A stretch of DNA of 64,000 nt from Psychrobacillus sp044762855 (GCF_044762855.1 NZ_JBIWFB010000001.1:868001-932000), one strand, 5' to 3'. Shown: positions 33,941 through 43,022, numbered from the stretch's first letter. Numbers and translations: made by a program. Notes: generated from the letters alone by a model not told the origin.

Positions 33941-35181
33941 TGCATCAACCGACTATCACTTTGAAGATTCAAGCTCAATCATTTGGGAACTATTTGCGAG
34001 ATATATGGTTCGGAGCATTACTATTTGTATTAATACAACATCAAACGACGCTAGCTTTACCATTTCTTTGGATTGGACTACAAATCACTATGGTGGTCGT
34101 TAGCGTAGTATTTTTTAGAAAAATAGGTCCAAACAGTATTGTCCCTTTTGTAATCCCTTTTTTCCTTCTGCTCCCTATGTTTTTATTTGGCGCTCCAATT
34201 TGGCTATTTGCGGGAAGTGTTGTCTTTTCCATATGGCGGATACAGACAAGATTTAATAACGCTCAAGTGGAACAAACGATGGATAATCCCTTTATTCTTT
34301 CCTATTTTTTTACGTTTCTAACAGTTCATTTTGTTAGTTATTTTTTAGGTTACACGGATTATCATTTTGTACTTTATACCGTATTTATTGCTGGTATAGT
34401 GCTTTTTGGGGGAGCTCGATTAATCGCTGTTTCGATGAATGTAGACGAATACCATGCATCACCGAAAACTAATTTATTGGGCATATACTTGCTTAGTATA
34501 GTTGGCGTAATGAGTCTATCTAGTGTTATTTATTTTGCTATCCCTTTCTTGCGTAAACTGTTTGATTTATTATTCGAGATAATACTTCGTGTCGCACTCA
34601 TTCCTCTTGCTCCTGTTCTAGAATATATAGAAGCTATATTAAAAGGATTGCAAATAAGAGTATTGGAAGAGGAAGAACTCATCCCAGAAGAGGAACAAGT
34701 GGAGACAGAAACGAAAGATGTAGCGACCAATGAAACATTTATTAATTTCCCGGTAGAATGGATTTTTATAGTGATAGGTGTAGTTGCTGTTTTATTTATT
34801 ATTTATTACTTGTGGAGAAATAAACCGAAGAATATAGAAATAGAGATTTCGGATGTACAATATGAAAATAATCAACTGGCTGCAGGAGAAGAAAAAGAAA
34901 CAAACCAATTGAACTCTTTATATCAAGTGGAAACTTCCTATTTGCGAGAGAAATACGCACAGTTTGAATTAGAAGCTCACACGTATGATTTTGATAGAAA
35001 TAGAAGTGAAACAGTTAGAGAATGGTTTAAACGTATGCAATGGCGAGTAGACCCATTCTTTTTTCAAATATATGAAGAAGTTAGATATGGAGGAAAGATG
35101 ATCAGTTCTGAAAAAGGAGAATTGTTCATAGTAAGCATAGAAAAAATAAAAAATGAAAAATTTTTTAAAAAAGATGTTTAA
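33937..35181 (+). CDS. Membrane protein with C-terminal DUF4129-like domain, no transglutaminase
   Basis: 414 residues. Six or seven helices (about 20-215) are followed by an acidic linker (EEEELIPEEEQVETE), another helix near 270-290 and a cytosolic C-terminal domain with ETVREWFKRM and YEEVRYGG, typical of DUF4129. In the homologous B. subtilis gene yebA a transglutaminase-like domain sits between the membrane block and DUF4129. Here only about 45 residues separate the two helical regions, so that domain is missing. ATG overlaps the DUF58 stop. Confidence 0.75.
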   Translation: MMHQPTITLKIQAQSFGNYLRDIWFGALLFVLIQHQTTLALPFLWIGLQITMVVVSVVFFRKIGPNSIVPFVIPFFLLLPMFLFGAPIWLFAGSVVFSIWRIQTRFNNAQVEQTMDNPFILSYFFTFLTVHFVSYFLGYTDYHFVLYTVFIAGIVLFGGARLIAVSMNVDEYHASPKTNLLGIYLLSIVGVMSLSSVIYFAIPFLRKLFDLLFEIILRVALIPLAPVLEYIEAILKGLQIRVLEEEELIPEEEQVETETKDVATNETFINFPVEWIFIVIGVVAVLFIIYYLWRNKPKNIEIEISDVQYENNQLAAGEEKETNQLNSLYQVETSYLREKYAQFELEAHTYDFDRNRSETVREWFKRMQWRVDPFFFQIYEEVRYGGKMISSEKGELFIVSIEKIKNEKFFKKDV

Positions 35182-35243
35182 GAAAATGTAAAACGGGCAT
35201 ATTAATAAAGAACACAGCAACATTCTCATTTCCCCCTTTTTAA

Positions 35244-35283
35244 AGGATCATCCAAAAGCTATTTGGATGGTCCTCTTTTTTTG
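35244..35283 (+). terminator. Terminator of the MoxR-DUF58 operon
   Basis: AGGATCATCCAAA/TTTGGATGGTCCT stem followed by a T-rich run. Confidence 0.88.
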
Positions 35284-35323
35284 GTACACTAGGAGTATGA
35301 AAATACGATTTGGGGGAAATGAC

Positions 35324-36193
35324 ATGACAGAAAACGTGAAAACTGGATTTATTGGTACGGGTGTAATGGGTAAAAGTTTAGTAAAACATTTACTAAATGC
35401 GGGTCATGAAGTAGTTATTTATACAAGAACAAAGGAAAAAGCAGAGGAACTAATTTCACTAGGTGCGACTTGGGTAGAACGTGCAAGTGACGTAGCAAAC
35501 AATTCGCAAGTTGTATTTACAATGGTAGGCTATCCAAATGATGTGGAAGAAATCTATTTAGGAGAGAACGGTATTCTTGCTGCTGACAATAAAGGTTTAG
35601 TTGTAGTTGATCTGACAACATCCACACCAACTCTTGCTCAAAAAATAGAAGATGCTGCAAAAGGAAGAGGTATGCATGCGCTAGATGCACCAGTTTCTGG
35701 TGGAGATATTGGAGCGCAATTAGGGAAATTATCAATTATGTGCGGTGGAGAGAAAGCGACGTTTGATAAAGTTTTACCTCTACTAAACCTTTTCGGAGAA
35801 ACCATTTTATATCAAGGGGCTGCCGGAGCGGGGCAACATACGAAAATGTGTAACCAAATAACAATTGCAACTGGAATGATAGGTGTTTGCGAAGCACTAG
35901 CATATGGACAAAAAGCCGGGCTCGATTTAGAGCAAGTGTTACGATCCATTTCTACAGGAGCAGCTGGTTCTTGGTCATTAAGTAATTTGGCTCCTCGTAT
36001 GATAGCAGGAAACTTCGAACCAGGTTTCTATATTAAACATTTTGTCAAAGATATGAAAATTGCGCTAGAAGAAGCAGAAAAAATGGACTTACAACTCCCA
36101 GGATTACAACTAGCAAAATCGATGTACGATGAGTTAGTCGCAAAAGGTTATGAAGATAACGGTACACAAGCACTTATAAAATCGTACGAATGA
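35324..36193 (+). CDS. ykwC: NAD(P)-dependent beta-hydroxyacid dehydrogenase YkwC
   Basis: 289 residues of the 3-hydroxyisobutyrate dehydrogenase family. The Rossmann motif GFIGTGVMGKSL (near 8-19), the substrate loop DAPVSGGDIGA (near 119-129) and the catalytic Lys in GAGQHTKMCNQ are all present. The substrate is unknown; relatives reduce or oxidise short beta-hydroxyacids. The ATG at 35324 follows GGGGG by 7 nt and gives the family length; the upstream in-frame extension enters the terminator. Confidence 0.9.
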   Translation: MTENVKTGFIGTGVMGKSLVKHLLNAGHEVVIYTRTKEKAEELISLGATWVERASDVANNSQVVFTMVGYPNDVEEIYLGENGILAADNKGLVVVDLTTSTPTLAQKIEDAAKGRGMHALDAPVSGGDIGAQLGKLSIMCGGEKATFDKVLPLLNLFGETILYQGAAGAGQHTKMCNQITIATGMIGVCEALAYGQKAGLDLEQVLRSISTGAAGSWSLSNLAPRMIAGNFEPGFYIKHFVKDMKIALEEAEKMDLQLPGLQLAKSMYDELVAKGYEDNGTQALIKSYE

Positions 36194-36260
36194 AATAGGG
36201 ACTTAAACCTACTATATGATACAATCTACTTAGCTGCTGTAAATAGAAAGGGCGATTCAT

Positions 36261-37166
36261 ATGAACGATCATAAAGGAATATTGTTAGAAAGCGGTACGA
36301 ACGAGCTAGAAATAGTAGAATTTCAAGTAGGTTCTAGTAAGTTTGGGATTAATGTCATTAAAGTAAAAGAAATCATTCAACCGATCCCAGTAACTTTTAT
36401 TCCGCATGCTCACCCGCATGTGGAAGGAATCATACAATTACGTGGAGAAGTTCTACCAGTTGTAAGTATGGCAAAGGTGCTTGGACTACCGGCAATAAAC
36501 AAAAGTGAACAAGAAAAATACATTGTTACCGAATTTAACAAACAAAAAGTTGTTTTCCATGTAGATAATGTATCCCAAATTCACCGGATATCATGGGAGC
36601 AAATCGAAAAACCGAGTGATATATATCAAGGTGGTACTTCTCATGTGATTGGTGTTATTAAACGCGCCGAGGAAATGGTTCTATTACTAGATTACGAACG
36701 AATCATTGTAGATATAAATCCAGAATCAGGCATAAATGTGGCATCGGTTAAAAAACTTGGCGAGCGAGAACGATCTCATAAAAAAATCGTCATTGCAGAG
36801 GATTCGCCACTACTTCGTAAGTTATTGAATGATACTTTACATGAAGCGGGCTATGTTAACCTAGAATTTTTTGAAAATGGAAAAGACGCCCTAGGTTACT
36901 TAGAAGAGTTAGAAAAGGTTTCACCTGACATTGCGGAACATGTACAAATGGTTGTAACGGACATTGAAATGCCGCAAATGGACGGACATGCATTAACTCG
37001 CAAAATTAAAGAAAATAGTCATTTAGCAAAATTACCTGTTCTTATTTTCTCGAGCTTAATAACAGATGACCTCCGTCATAAAGGAGATCAAGTGGGGGCA
37101 GAAGATCAAATTAGCAAACCAGAAATTGCCGAACTAGTATTGAAAATAGATCAATATATTTTGTAA
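36261..37166 (+). CDS. cheV: Chemotaxis coupling protein CheV
   Basis: 301 residues: an N-terminal CheW domain (about 15-160; EFQVGSSKFGINVIKVKEII, HVEGIIQLRGEVLPV) fused to a response-regulator receiver (about 173-300) with phospho-acceptor Asp in VVTDIEMPQMDG and Lys in SKPEIAEL. It links chemoreceptors to CheA and adapts by phosphorylation. Full length, as in B. subtilis. It is a single gene with AAAGGGCG ahead of the ATG, and indicates a motile organism. Confidence 0.95.
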   Translation: MNDHKGILLESGTNELEIVEFQVGSSKFGINVIKVKEIIQPIPVTFIPHAHPHVEGIIQLRGEVLPVVSMAKVLGLPAINKSEQEKYIVTEFNKQKVVFHVDNVSQIHRISWEQIEKPSDIYQGGTSHVIGVIKRAEEMVLLLDYERIIVDINPESGINVASVKKLGERERSHKKIVIAEDSPLLRKLLNDTLHEAGYVNLEFFENGKDALGYLEELEKVSPDIAEHVQMVVTDIEMPQMDGHALTRKIKENSHLAKLPVLIFSSLITDDLRHKGDQVGAEDQISKPEIAELVLKIDQYIL

Positions 37167-37199
37167 GTCTAAAGAATATTTGTGTGCTCTTTGTATGGT

Positions 37200-37430
37200 C
37201 GCTTTTGAATTGCTTTGAATCAAAACAAGACCTACATTATTACCGGATCTTTATAATGTGCAAGGGACGCGATAAAGTCGCACCCCTTGCGCATTTTTTC
37301 GGTAATGAAGTAGTTATTGTTTGTTCGGTGCGGTTCGAAAACACAAATAAGCTATTCGAAATCAAAGAATAGCCACGTTCTTATCGAAATAAGAGCAGCC
37401 AAAGATGCAATTTTGGCGGCTCAGTCCTTC
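37200..37430 (+). repeat. Dispersed hairpin element, copy A3
   Basis: Same order as copies at 22750 and (inverted) 25740: GAATTGCTTTGAATC, TTATTACCGG, a hairpin TGTGCAAGGG..CCCCTTGCGCA (37257-37294), TTTCGGTAATGA, AGAATAGCCACGTTC, then GCAGCCAAAGATGCAATTTT. It starts 35 bp after cheV. The rest of the gap to 37616 contains only the ykyB terminator. Confidence 0.85.
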
Positions 37431-37546
37431 TATATTGAATTTCTGCTTTTCGATTTTAAAGAAGTGTCCCTGTTCAACATATTGTTACTTATTTGGCCAA
37501 TAGTTATAGTGGAAATTGATTAAACAGCAGACCAAATAAAATAAGA

Positions 37547-37576
37547 CACTCCTTGTTCGATCATAAACAAGAAGTG
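37547..37576 (-). terminator. Probable terminator of ykyB
   Basis: CACTcCTTGTT/AACAAGaAGTG stem; on the minus strand it is followed by TCTTATTTTATTT. Confidence 0.6.
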
Positions 37577-37616
37577 AATTATTTTGGTTTCTAATAATGT
37601 TGATTCAGGGGGGGAA

Positions 37617-38084
37617 TTAATAATCTAAATATGATTTCATTGTTTGTTTTTTTCGATTAGTTGGCCTAGCATAAGATTGGGTACCCAGTGGAGAGTTAGT
37701 AGAGGGATTCTTCACCGTAGATTGAGGTCCAATGTAATCAGTAAGTACTTGTTTTGCCATTTTTAAATTCATTTTTCGGATAGGATTTCGATAAGTATCA
37801 TCTAGATGACCGAGATGAGGTAATTGCTTAAAATCCTCTTTTGTTGGGATCATATGGAAGTAGTAGTCTGCGCATTGAATTAATACGGAGGATTGCTGTT
37901 GGCTATTCCTTGGATTTCGTACAAAATGTAGACCGACTTTTTTGGCTTTGTCTTCTTGTAACATCTTATCGATGGCTAGTTTTTTTAACAGGTAAAGCGG
38001 CTTTTTATCAATGGCTGTTTTAGCATGGCGATTGACTGTATAAATGGCAGTAGCTATTCGTTCATCTTCTGTACTATTTGTCAT
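37617..38084 (-). CDS. ykyB: YkyB-like protein
   Basis: 155 residues. IYTVNRHAKTA, PLYLLKKLAIDKML, KVGLHFVRNPRNSQQQSSVL and YYFHMIPTKEDFKQLPHLGHLD match B. subtilis YkyB over most of its length. The function is unknown. The ATG at 38084 has GAGGGGGG upstream; a TTG at 38099 is less likely. In B. subtilis ykyB is also next to cheV. Confidence 0.9.
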   Translation of the reverse strand: MTNSTEDERIATAIYTVNRHAKTAIDKKPLYLLKKLAIDKMLQEDKAKKVGLHFVRNPRNSQQQSSVLIQCADYYFHMIPTKEDFKQLPHLGHLDDTYRNPIRKMNLKMAKQVLTDYIGPQSTVKNPSTNSPLGTQSYARPTNRKKQTMKSYLDY

Positions 38085-38364
38085 AATAACCCCCCTCAAT
38101 ATATTATATTTACTATATCATACCAATTTTCAGTTAAATTGTATACACAAATCAAAAAAGTATTATGTGGTAACGGACTAAAGATAAGCGTCGTAATGCC
38201 GATAAAATAAGGTGAAGTAATATTTTAACTTCATTCAGCAAAAGTTTCCCGCTAATAAAAAGTGATAAAATGATTGTAAAGTAAGTATACAATTTAGCGA
38301 AGAACCACTAATCCTTGCTCCTGTGTTTACTCGTTGCAAACAATAAGTGCTGAATAAAGTTAAA

Positions 38365-38452
38365 GCCTCCGGCGGATGCCACAGATTTTTAGAGGAATTT
38401 ATCGAGCAAGCTCGATAAAATCTGGGCGCAAATACGCCGAGGCGCATTTGAT
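38365..38452. repeat. GC-rich dispersed element with terminal and internal inverted repeats
   Basis: Ends GCCTCCGGCG and CGCCGAGGC are inverted copies. The middle holds ATTTATCGAgcaagcTCGATAAA. The sequence resembles a repeat I recall from Lysinibacillus-type genomes (memory, not searched). No gene is supported in 38100-38499. Confidence 0.7.
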
Positions 38453-38499
38453 TATTATTGTTTCGTACTAGTTAGTTTCGATTCAAATTGGAGGATTCC

Positions 38500-40551
38500 A
38501 TGAACAATTCAGTAATACCCAAGCTTCTCATGAATAATAACCTAGCAAAAATGATGGATGGGAATCCATTGCCGTTTATTTTACTGAAACGAGAAAGCGA
38601 AAAAAAGTTTTCTGTAATCTATTACAACCATGCAGCCGAAAGTTTTTTTGAAGATTCAAGTGATGAATCTGCATCATTTTTTTCAGTGGAAGTCTGGAAT
38701 CAGTTGCATGTAATTCTAAATAGTTTGAACGTTGAAAAACAGAATGTACATAGTAATTTACTTCTTACGAATCAAAATGGTAACTATTCAATTGATATGA
38801 CGATTGTTTCCCTACAAAGCGAAGAAAACAGTGTATACGGATTAACTTTGCATAATACGAAGAACGACTTAATCGAAAAACAAGATTTACTTGCAATAAA
38901 AGAAAAATATATGTCTCTCTTGAATTATAATACAGATTCTGTTTTATTAGTAGACGAAAGTGGAATAATTCATTATACGAATGCAGTGACTACAAAAGCG
39001 TTAGGTTACGACTCAACTACACTTTTACATCAACCGATTGAACAGTTTATCGAAAGTAATTCGCTTAGCAATTTTCAACTTATGATCAAGCAAACATTGA
39101 GTGGCTATCCTGCTGAATTGCAAAAATGTCTTTTCCAGCATGCGAACGGACATTATGTATATGTATATTTGAAAGCAATTCCCATTCATGATGAAGGTAA
39201 TGTGAAAGAGTATCATTTAGTATTAAGAGATTTGACAATAAGTGCCGATGAAAAGGAACAACTATTTTATTTGGCATACCATGATCATTTGACTGGTTTA
39301 TGGAATCGCCGTGCTTTAAAAGAACATCTACGTGACAATTTAATCGAAGCCCATAATAAAAATACTAAAATTGCTATTATGCGAATCGACTTAGATCGAT
39401 TTAAACTTATAAACGAATCGCTTGGTTACAATTATGGTGATGAACTATTAAAGAAAATTGCAGATCGTCTAAGCCTTTTTATGAATAAATCAAGTAACCT
39501 GTATCGTCAAAGTGGTGATGAATTTGTCTTTATTTTAAAAGGCAAAACACGAGAAGAGACAAGCAGTTTTGCAGAAAATTTATTAGGTGAATTGTCCAAA
39601 CCAATTTATTTAGATCATCAAGAATATTTTGTAACGGCTTCTATCGGTATTTCGATGTATCCACTAGATGGAGATAATTTAGATGAACTACTTATTAAGG
39701 CAGATCAAGCTTTGTATGTAGCGAAAGATAGAGGAAGAGCTCATTATCGCTATTTTCAAGAGCAGATGAATTTATCCTTTCCAAATGAAGCTTTAATGGA
39801 GTCTCATCTAAGAAGAGCCATTGAAAAAGAAGAGTTAACGATTCACTATCAACCACAAGTAAATTTAGCAACGGGAGAGATTGACTCCTTTGAGGCATTG
39901 TTGCGTTGGAATAATCGAAAGTTCGGATATGTGTCGCCGATGCAGTTTATCCCCCTTGCAGAAGAGTCTGGAATGATTATGCAAATTGGCGATTGGGTAT
40001 TAGAAGAAGTATGTAAGCAACTAGAATATTGGCAAGAAAAAGGTTATCGCCCAGTTCGCATTGCAGTTAATATTTCACCTAACCAATTCAAACAAGAAAA
40101 CTTTGCGATAAAAATTCGGGAAAAGATAAATAAATATCGTATTAATCCATTTTCGTTAGAGGTCGAAATAACAGAAAGTGCCATGACGGATATGCAAGAT
40201 ACTTTTGCCATGCTAAAAGAATTGAAGAACATTGGAGTTGTTATTTCAATAGACGATTTTGGAACAGGCTATTCTTCTCTCAGTTATTTGAAAAAATATC
40301 CGATTGATATTATTAAAATTGACCAATCGTTTATTAAAGATATGGAGCTAGATGAAAAAAATGCAGCAATCGCAACGACAATTATCCAACTTGCGCATAG
40401 CTTAGGGATGGAAGTAATTGCGGAAGGTGTGGAGAAAGACAAGCAAGTCGAAATCTTAAAATCAGCCAATTGCCAAAAAGCACAAGGCTACTATTTCAGT
40501 CGCCCGGTACCAATAGACGACATCAACCAATCTTATATGAATATTATTTAA
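38500..40551 (+). CDS. PAS-GGDEF-EAL cyclic-di-GMP signalling protein
   Basis: 683 residues, no membrane segment. Domain order: N-terminal PAS-like region (about 10-125), PAS (about 135-250), GGDEF (about 255-420) and EAL (about 430-680). The GGDEF motif reads SGDEF (YRQSGDEFVF), a variant found in some active cyclases. EAL is intact: SFEALLRW, NISPNQF, ITESAM, DDFGTGYSS, KIDQSF and EGVE. The protein may make or break c-di-GMP; the EAL half looks fully catalytic. The ATG at 38500 has TTGGAGG upstream; TTG at 38488 overlaps that site. Confidence 0.92.
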   Translation: MNNSVIPKLLMNNNLAKMMDGNPLPFILLKRESEKKFSVIYYNHAAESFFEDSSDESASFFSVEVWNQLHVILNSLNVEKQNVHSNLLLTNQNGNYSIDMTIVSLQSEENSVYGLTLHNTKNDLIEKQDLLAIKEKYMSLLNYNTDSVLLVDESGIIHYTNAVTTKALGYDSTTLLHQPIEQFIESNSLSNFQLMIKQTLSGYPAELQKCLFQHANGHYVYVYLKAIPIHDEGNVKEYHLVLRDLTISADEKEQLFYLAYHDHLTGLWNRRALKEHLRDNLIEAHNKNTKIAIMRIDLDRFKLINESLGYNYGDELLKKIADRLSLFMNKSSNLYRQSGDEFVFILKGKTREETSSFAENLLGELSKPIYLDHQEYFVTASIGISMYPLDGDNLDELLIKADQALYVAKDRGRAHYRYFQEQMNLSFPNEALMESHLRRAIEKEELTIHYQPQVNLATGEIDSFEALLRWNNRKFGYVSPMQFIPLAEESGMIMQIGDWVLEEVCKQLEYWQEKGYRPVRIAVNISPNQFKQENFAIKIREKINKYRINPFSLEVEITESAMTDMQDTFAMLKELKNIGVVISIDDFGTGYSSLSYLKKYPIDIIKIDQSFIKDMELDEKNAAIATTIIQLAHSLGMEVIAEGVEKDKQVEILKSANCQKAQGYYFSRPVPIDDINQSYMNII

Positions 40552-40585
40552 CCGTAAATTGTACTACAGATTTACGGTTTTTTTT
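40550..40585 (+). terminator. Rho-independent terminator
   Basis: AACCGTAAAT/ATTTACGGTT stem and T-run, starting at the stop codon of the GGDEF-EAL gene. Confidence 0.88.
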
Positions 40586-40661
40586 GTATAGCAAGTTACC
40601 AGGTTAATGTTGTAGTCGTGAAACTTTCTCCAAATAATATTAGCTATGCCACTTTTTTATT

Positions 40662-40870
40662 GATCGCAGTTTAGGGATACTACGTGGTAGCAAGGCGAAT
40701 AAAGTGTCCGCTGTGATTTTTGCTACAGTCGTACGCTTTCCGCTGGGTGAGCGATGAGCCATCCCCGCCGCCCATAGGCGTACGTTGGGATGTCTCATTA
40801 GCCCACTCATCCGGCAGGAGTCGACGCCTGTAGAGAAAATCAGTGGAAATTGCCCAATTATCCATACCAT
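40662..40870 (+). repeat. GC-rich element B, copy 1
   Basis: Contains CGCAGTTTAGGGATAC, GTACGCTTTCCGCTGGGTGA, GCGATGAGCC and CAGGAGTCGACGCCTGTAGA. Copy 2 lies inverted at 41225-41420. The ACGCTTTCCG ... GGAGTCG pattern resembles a repeat common in Bacillaceae intergenic DNA (from memory). Confidence 0.85.
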
Positions 40871-40931
40871 CCCATTAAAAAACAAAATTTCAACCAGTTT
40901 TTCCATTCATGCATCCAGTAAATGGCTTAGG

Positions 40932-41026
40932 GCAACCAACCGATCACTGGGAGCAACCAATTCTATATCGAAAGCAACCAAATCAACATGAGAGCAACCA
41001 AATTACTCGTGAAAGCAACCAATTCT
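40932..41026 (+). repeat. 21-bp-period tract, GCAACCAA core (5 units)
   Basis: Core starts at 40932, 40953, 40974, 40994 and 41015 (steps 21, 21, 20, 21). It is preceded by AACCAGTTTTTC and AAATGGCTTAG as at 7029, and followed at 41051-41091 by an imperfect hairpin (AGACAACTATAATTCC / GGAGTTATATGTCT). Confidence 0.9.
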
Positions 41027-41135
41027 CAAAAAGGCTCTTTACTTGATGTGAGACAACTATAATTCCGACCTATTATAGGAGTTATATGTCTTAAAGACCG
41101 TCGAACACGCCTGACCGGCATCTACTCGACTAGTT

Positions 41136-41190
41136 TGTCGTGTTCAGTTATCTTATTGTCGCGTTCGCAGTGGAGATTGTCTCGTTCAAC
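41136..41190 (+). repeat. 21-bp-period tract, TGTCGYGTTC core (3 units)
   Basis: TGTCGTGTTCA at 41136, TGTCGCGTTCG at 41157 and TGTCTCGTTCA at 41178: exactly 21 bp apart, with a core unrelated to the other tracts. Confidence 0.7.
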
Positions 41191-41224
41191 CATTTATTGT
41201 TAATATGGGATCCCAATAATTTGG

Positions 41225-41420
41225 CGATTTTCATTGATTTTCGCTGCAGACGGCGACTCCAGTGGGATCAAGTGAGCAAAATGAGACTTCACAACGTTCG
41301 CGCGCAGGCGCGGCGGTGAAGGCTGATCGCTCACCCCACGGAAAGCGTCCGCCCTGCAGCGAAAATCATAGCGGTCACTAGTCAATTCACTACGACACAG
41401 TATCCCTATACTGCGAGAAC
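41225..41420 (-). repeat. GC-rich element B, copy 2 (inverted)
   Basis: On the minus strand it shows CGCAGTATAGGGATAC, GGACGCTTTCCGTGGGGTGA, GCGATCAGCC and GGAGTCGCCGTCTGCAGCG, matching copy 1 in order. The pair encloses both 21-bp tracts. The whole gap 40586-41569 is free of supported genes. Confidence 0.85.
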
Positions 41421-41569
41421 TATCCAGTAACAAGTGTAACTTTTTCATTCCAAACAAAATAAAAAATTAAATGAAAGCGATTCCATGGTATTTTTATCCG
41501 TTCATATGCTATCATAGTTTCATAGGGGATGTTTTCTTAAAGTGAAAACAGACAAAGGAGTAGAATGCT

Positions 41570-42022
41570 ATGATAGTTACAAGCAGTAAAGACTTTTTAC
41601 AAATCCCGATCGAGGATTATATTATATCAGCAGAAAAAGTAGCACATGTTCAATTAGGAAATAACGCCGAACATGCATTATTAGTATTGACGAAAACTGG
41701 ATATTCTTCCATCCCAGTACTAGACGTAAAATATAGACTACACGGTCTAATAAGCTCCCAACAAATAACGGATGAAATATTAGGACTCGAACATATTGAA
41801 TATGAACGACTACCTGATCTAAAAGTTGACGATATAATGAAAACGGACGTACCGGTTATCCATATCAAAGAAAAGTTCCAAAAAGGGCTGGATTTATTAG
41901 TAGATAATCCTTATTTATGTGTAATCGACGACGAGCGAACGTTTATGGGCATCTTAACTAGAAGAGTTATATTAAAGCAAATGAAAAAGTATTTATACCA
42001 AACACAAGAATCTCAAGTATAA
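41570..42022 (+). CDS. darB: CBS-domain c-di-AMP receptor DarB/CbpB (YkuL)
   Basis: 150 residues, almost entirely two CBS domains. ISAEKVAHVQLGNNAEHALLVLTKTGYSSIPVLD and YRLHGLI near the start and GILTRRVILKQM near the end match B. subtilis YkuL closely. That protein binds c-di-AMP and, when free, stimulates the (p)ppGpp synthetase Rel and pyruvate carboxylase. The gene precedes ccpC as in B. subtilis. AAGGAG is well placed before the ATG. Confidence 0.93.
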   Translation: MIVTSSKDFLQIPIEDYIISAEKVAHVQLGNNAEHALLVLTKTGYSSIPVLDVKYRLHGLISSQQITDEILGLEHIEYERLPDLKVDDIMKTDVPVIHIKEKFQKGLDLLVDNPYLCVIDDERTFMGILTRRVILKQMKKYLYQTQESQV

Positions 42023-42035
42023 TGGTGTAAAAACG

Positions 42036-42070
42036 AAAGAAGGCCTCTTATATATAAAGGGCCTTCTTTT
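42036..42070 (+). terminator. Terminator between darB and ccpC
   Basis: AAAGAAGGCC/GGCCTTCTTT stem and T-run. Confidence 0.9.
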
Positions 42071-42090
42071 TCATGTAAGGAGGATAAACA

Positions 42091-42966
42091 ATGACTTCAG
42101 ATTTTATCGTTATCAAAACATTAGCAGAAGAACAAAACATGAGAAAAGCAGCAGAGCGTTTATTTCTTTCCCAACCGGCACTATCGCAACGACTTCAAAC
42201 AATCGAAAAAGAATGGAATACCAAACTTTTTTTGCGCTCCCAAAAAGGATTAACAGCAACACCAGAAGGCGAATTAATCATTGAATTTGCGACGAATATG
42301 ATCCAGCAAAAAGAAGAACTTTATGAAGCGATACAATCGCTCACATCTAAAGTGCATGGGACATTGAAAATTGCTTGTGCTTCTATTGTTGGTCAAAATT
42401 GGTTGCCGAAAGTGCTGAAGGATTTTGTTCAAACGTATCCAGAAGCAAAAATTTCTCTTCTAACTGGCTGGAGTTCAGAAATTGTCAAAGCGATATATGA
42501 TGGGGAAGCGCAAATAGGCATCGTCCGGGGGCAAACGGATTGGAAAGGGAATAAAATACATCTGTTCCGAGACACGCTCTATTTAGTTGATAAAGAAATG
42601 ACTTCTATAGACGATGTCTTAACGACTGATAAACCATTCATTCAATTCAAAAGTGATTCGAACTATTATCAAGAGATTCAGCAATGGTGGCAAAAGCATT
42701 TCTCAAGCAACCCAAAAAGACAAATAGTAGTAGATCAAATTGAGACATGTAAGCAAATGGCTCTAAATGGGATTGGGTATGCTATTTTGCCATCCATTAC
42801 ATTGACTGGTCAAGAAGATGTCCAAAAAATTCCTTTAACTAATAATGAAGAACAGTTTGAATTAACGCGTGATACTTGGCTTATTGGCTATGATGCAGCA
42901 TTTGAACTTCCTCAAGTGGAAGCTTTCGTCAGTATTGTAAAAAAACATGCACAAATATTTCAATAA
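42091..42966 (+). CDS. ccpC: LysR-type catabolite regulator CcpC
   Basis: 291 residues. The N-terminal HTH (NMRKAAERLFLSQPALSQRLQTIEK split by a turn) and the substrate domain with SIVGQNWLPKVLK, LLTGWSSEIVK, FIQFKSDSNYYQEIQ and DQIETCKQMALNGIGYAILPS match B. subtilis CcpC. It represses aconitase and citrate synthase genes and is relieved by citrate. Its targets are not in the window. GTAAGGAGG lies ahead of the ATG. Confidence 0.93.
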   Translation: MTSDFIVIKTLAEEQNMRKAAERLFLSQPALSQRLQTIEKEWNTKLFLRSQKGLTATPEGELIIEFATNMIQQKEELYEAIQSLTSKVHGTLKIACASIVGQNWLPKVLKDFVQTYPEAKISLLTGWSSEIVKAIYDGEAQIGIVRGQTDWKGNKIHLFRDTLYLVDKEMTSIDDVLTTDKPFIQFKSDSNYYQEIQQWWQKHFSSNPKRQIVVDQIETCKQMALNGIGYAILPSITLTGQEDVQKIPLTNNEEQFELTRDTWLIGYDAAFELPQVEAFVSIVKKHAQIFQ

Positions 42967-43022
42967 GGAACTTTCATCTGTTAATAGCGTACTAATTAGT
43001 AAGAAGTAAAGGGGGAAATACG

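Noticed and set aside
37184..37523. Two short plus-strand proteins after cheV
   Set aside because: They fall in element A3 and its flank; no ribosome site, and the frame tracks the repeat.
40680..41457. Short proteins in the 40.6-41.5 kb gap
   Set aside because: All lie in GC-rich element B or the repeat tracts; high GC simply reduces stops there.
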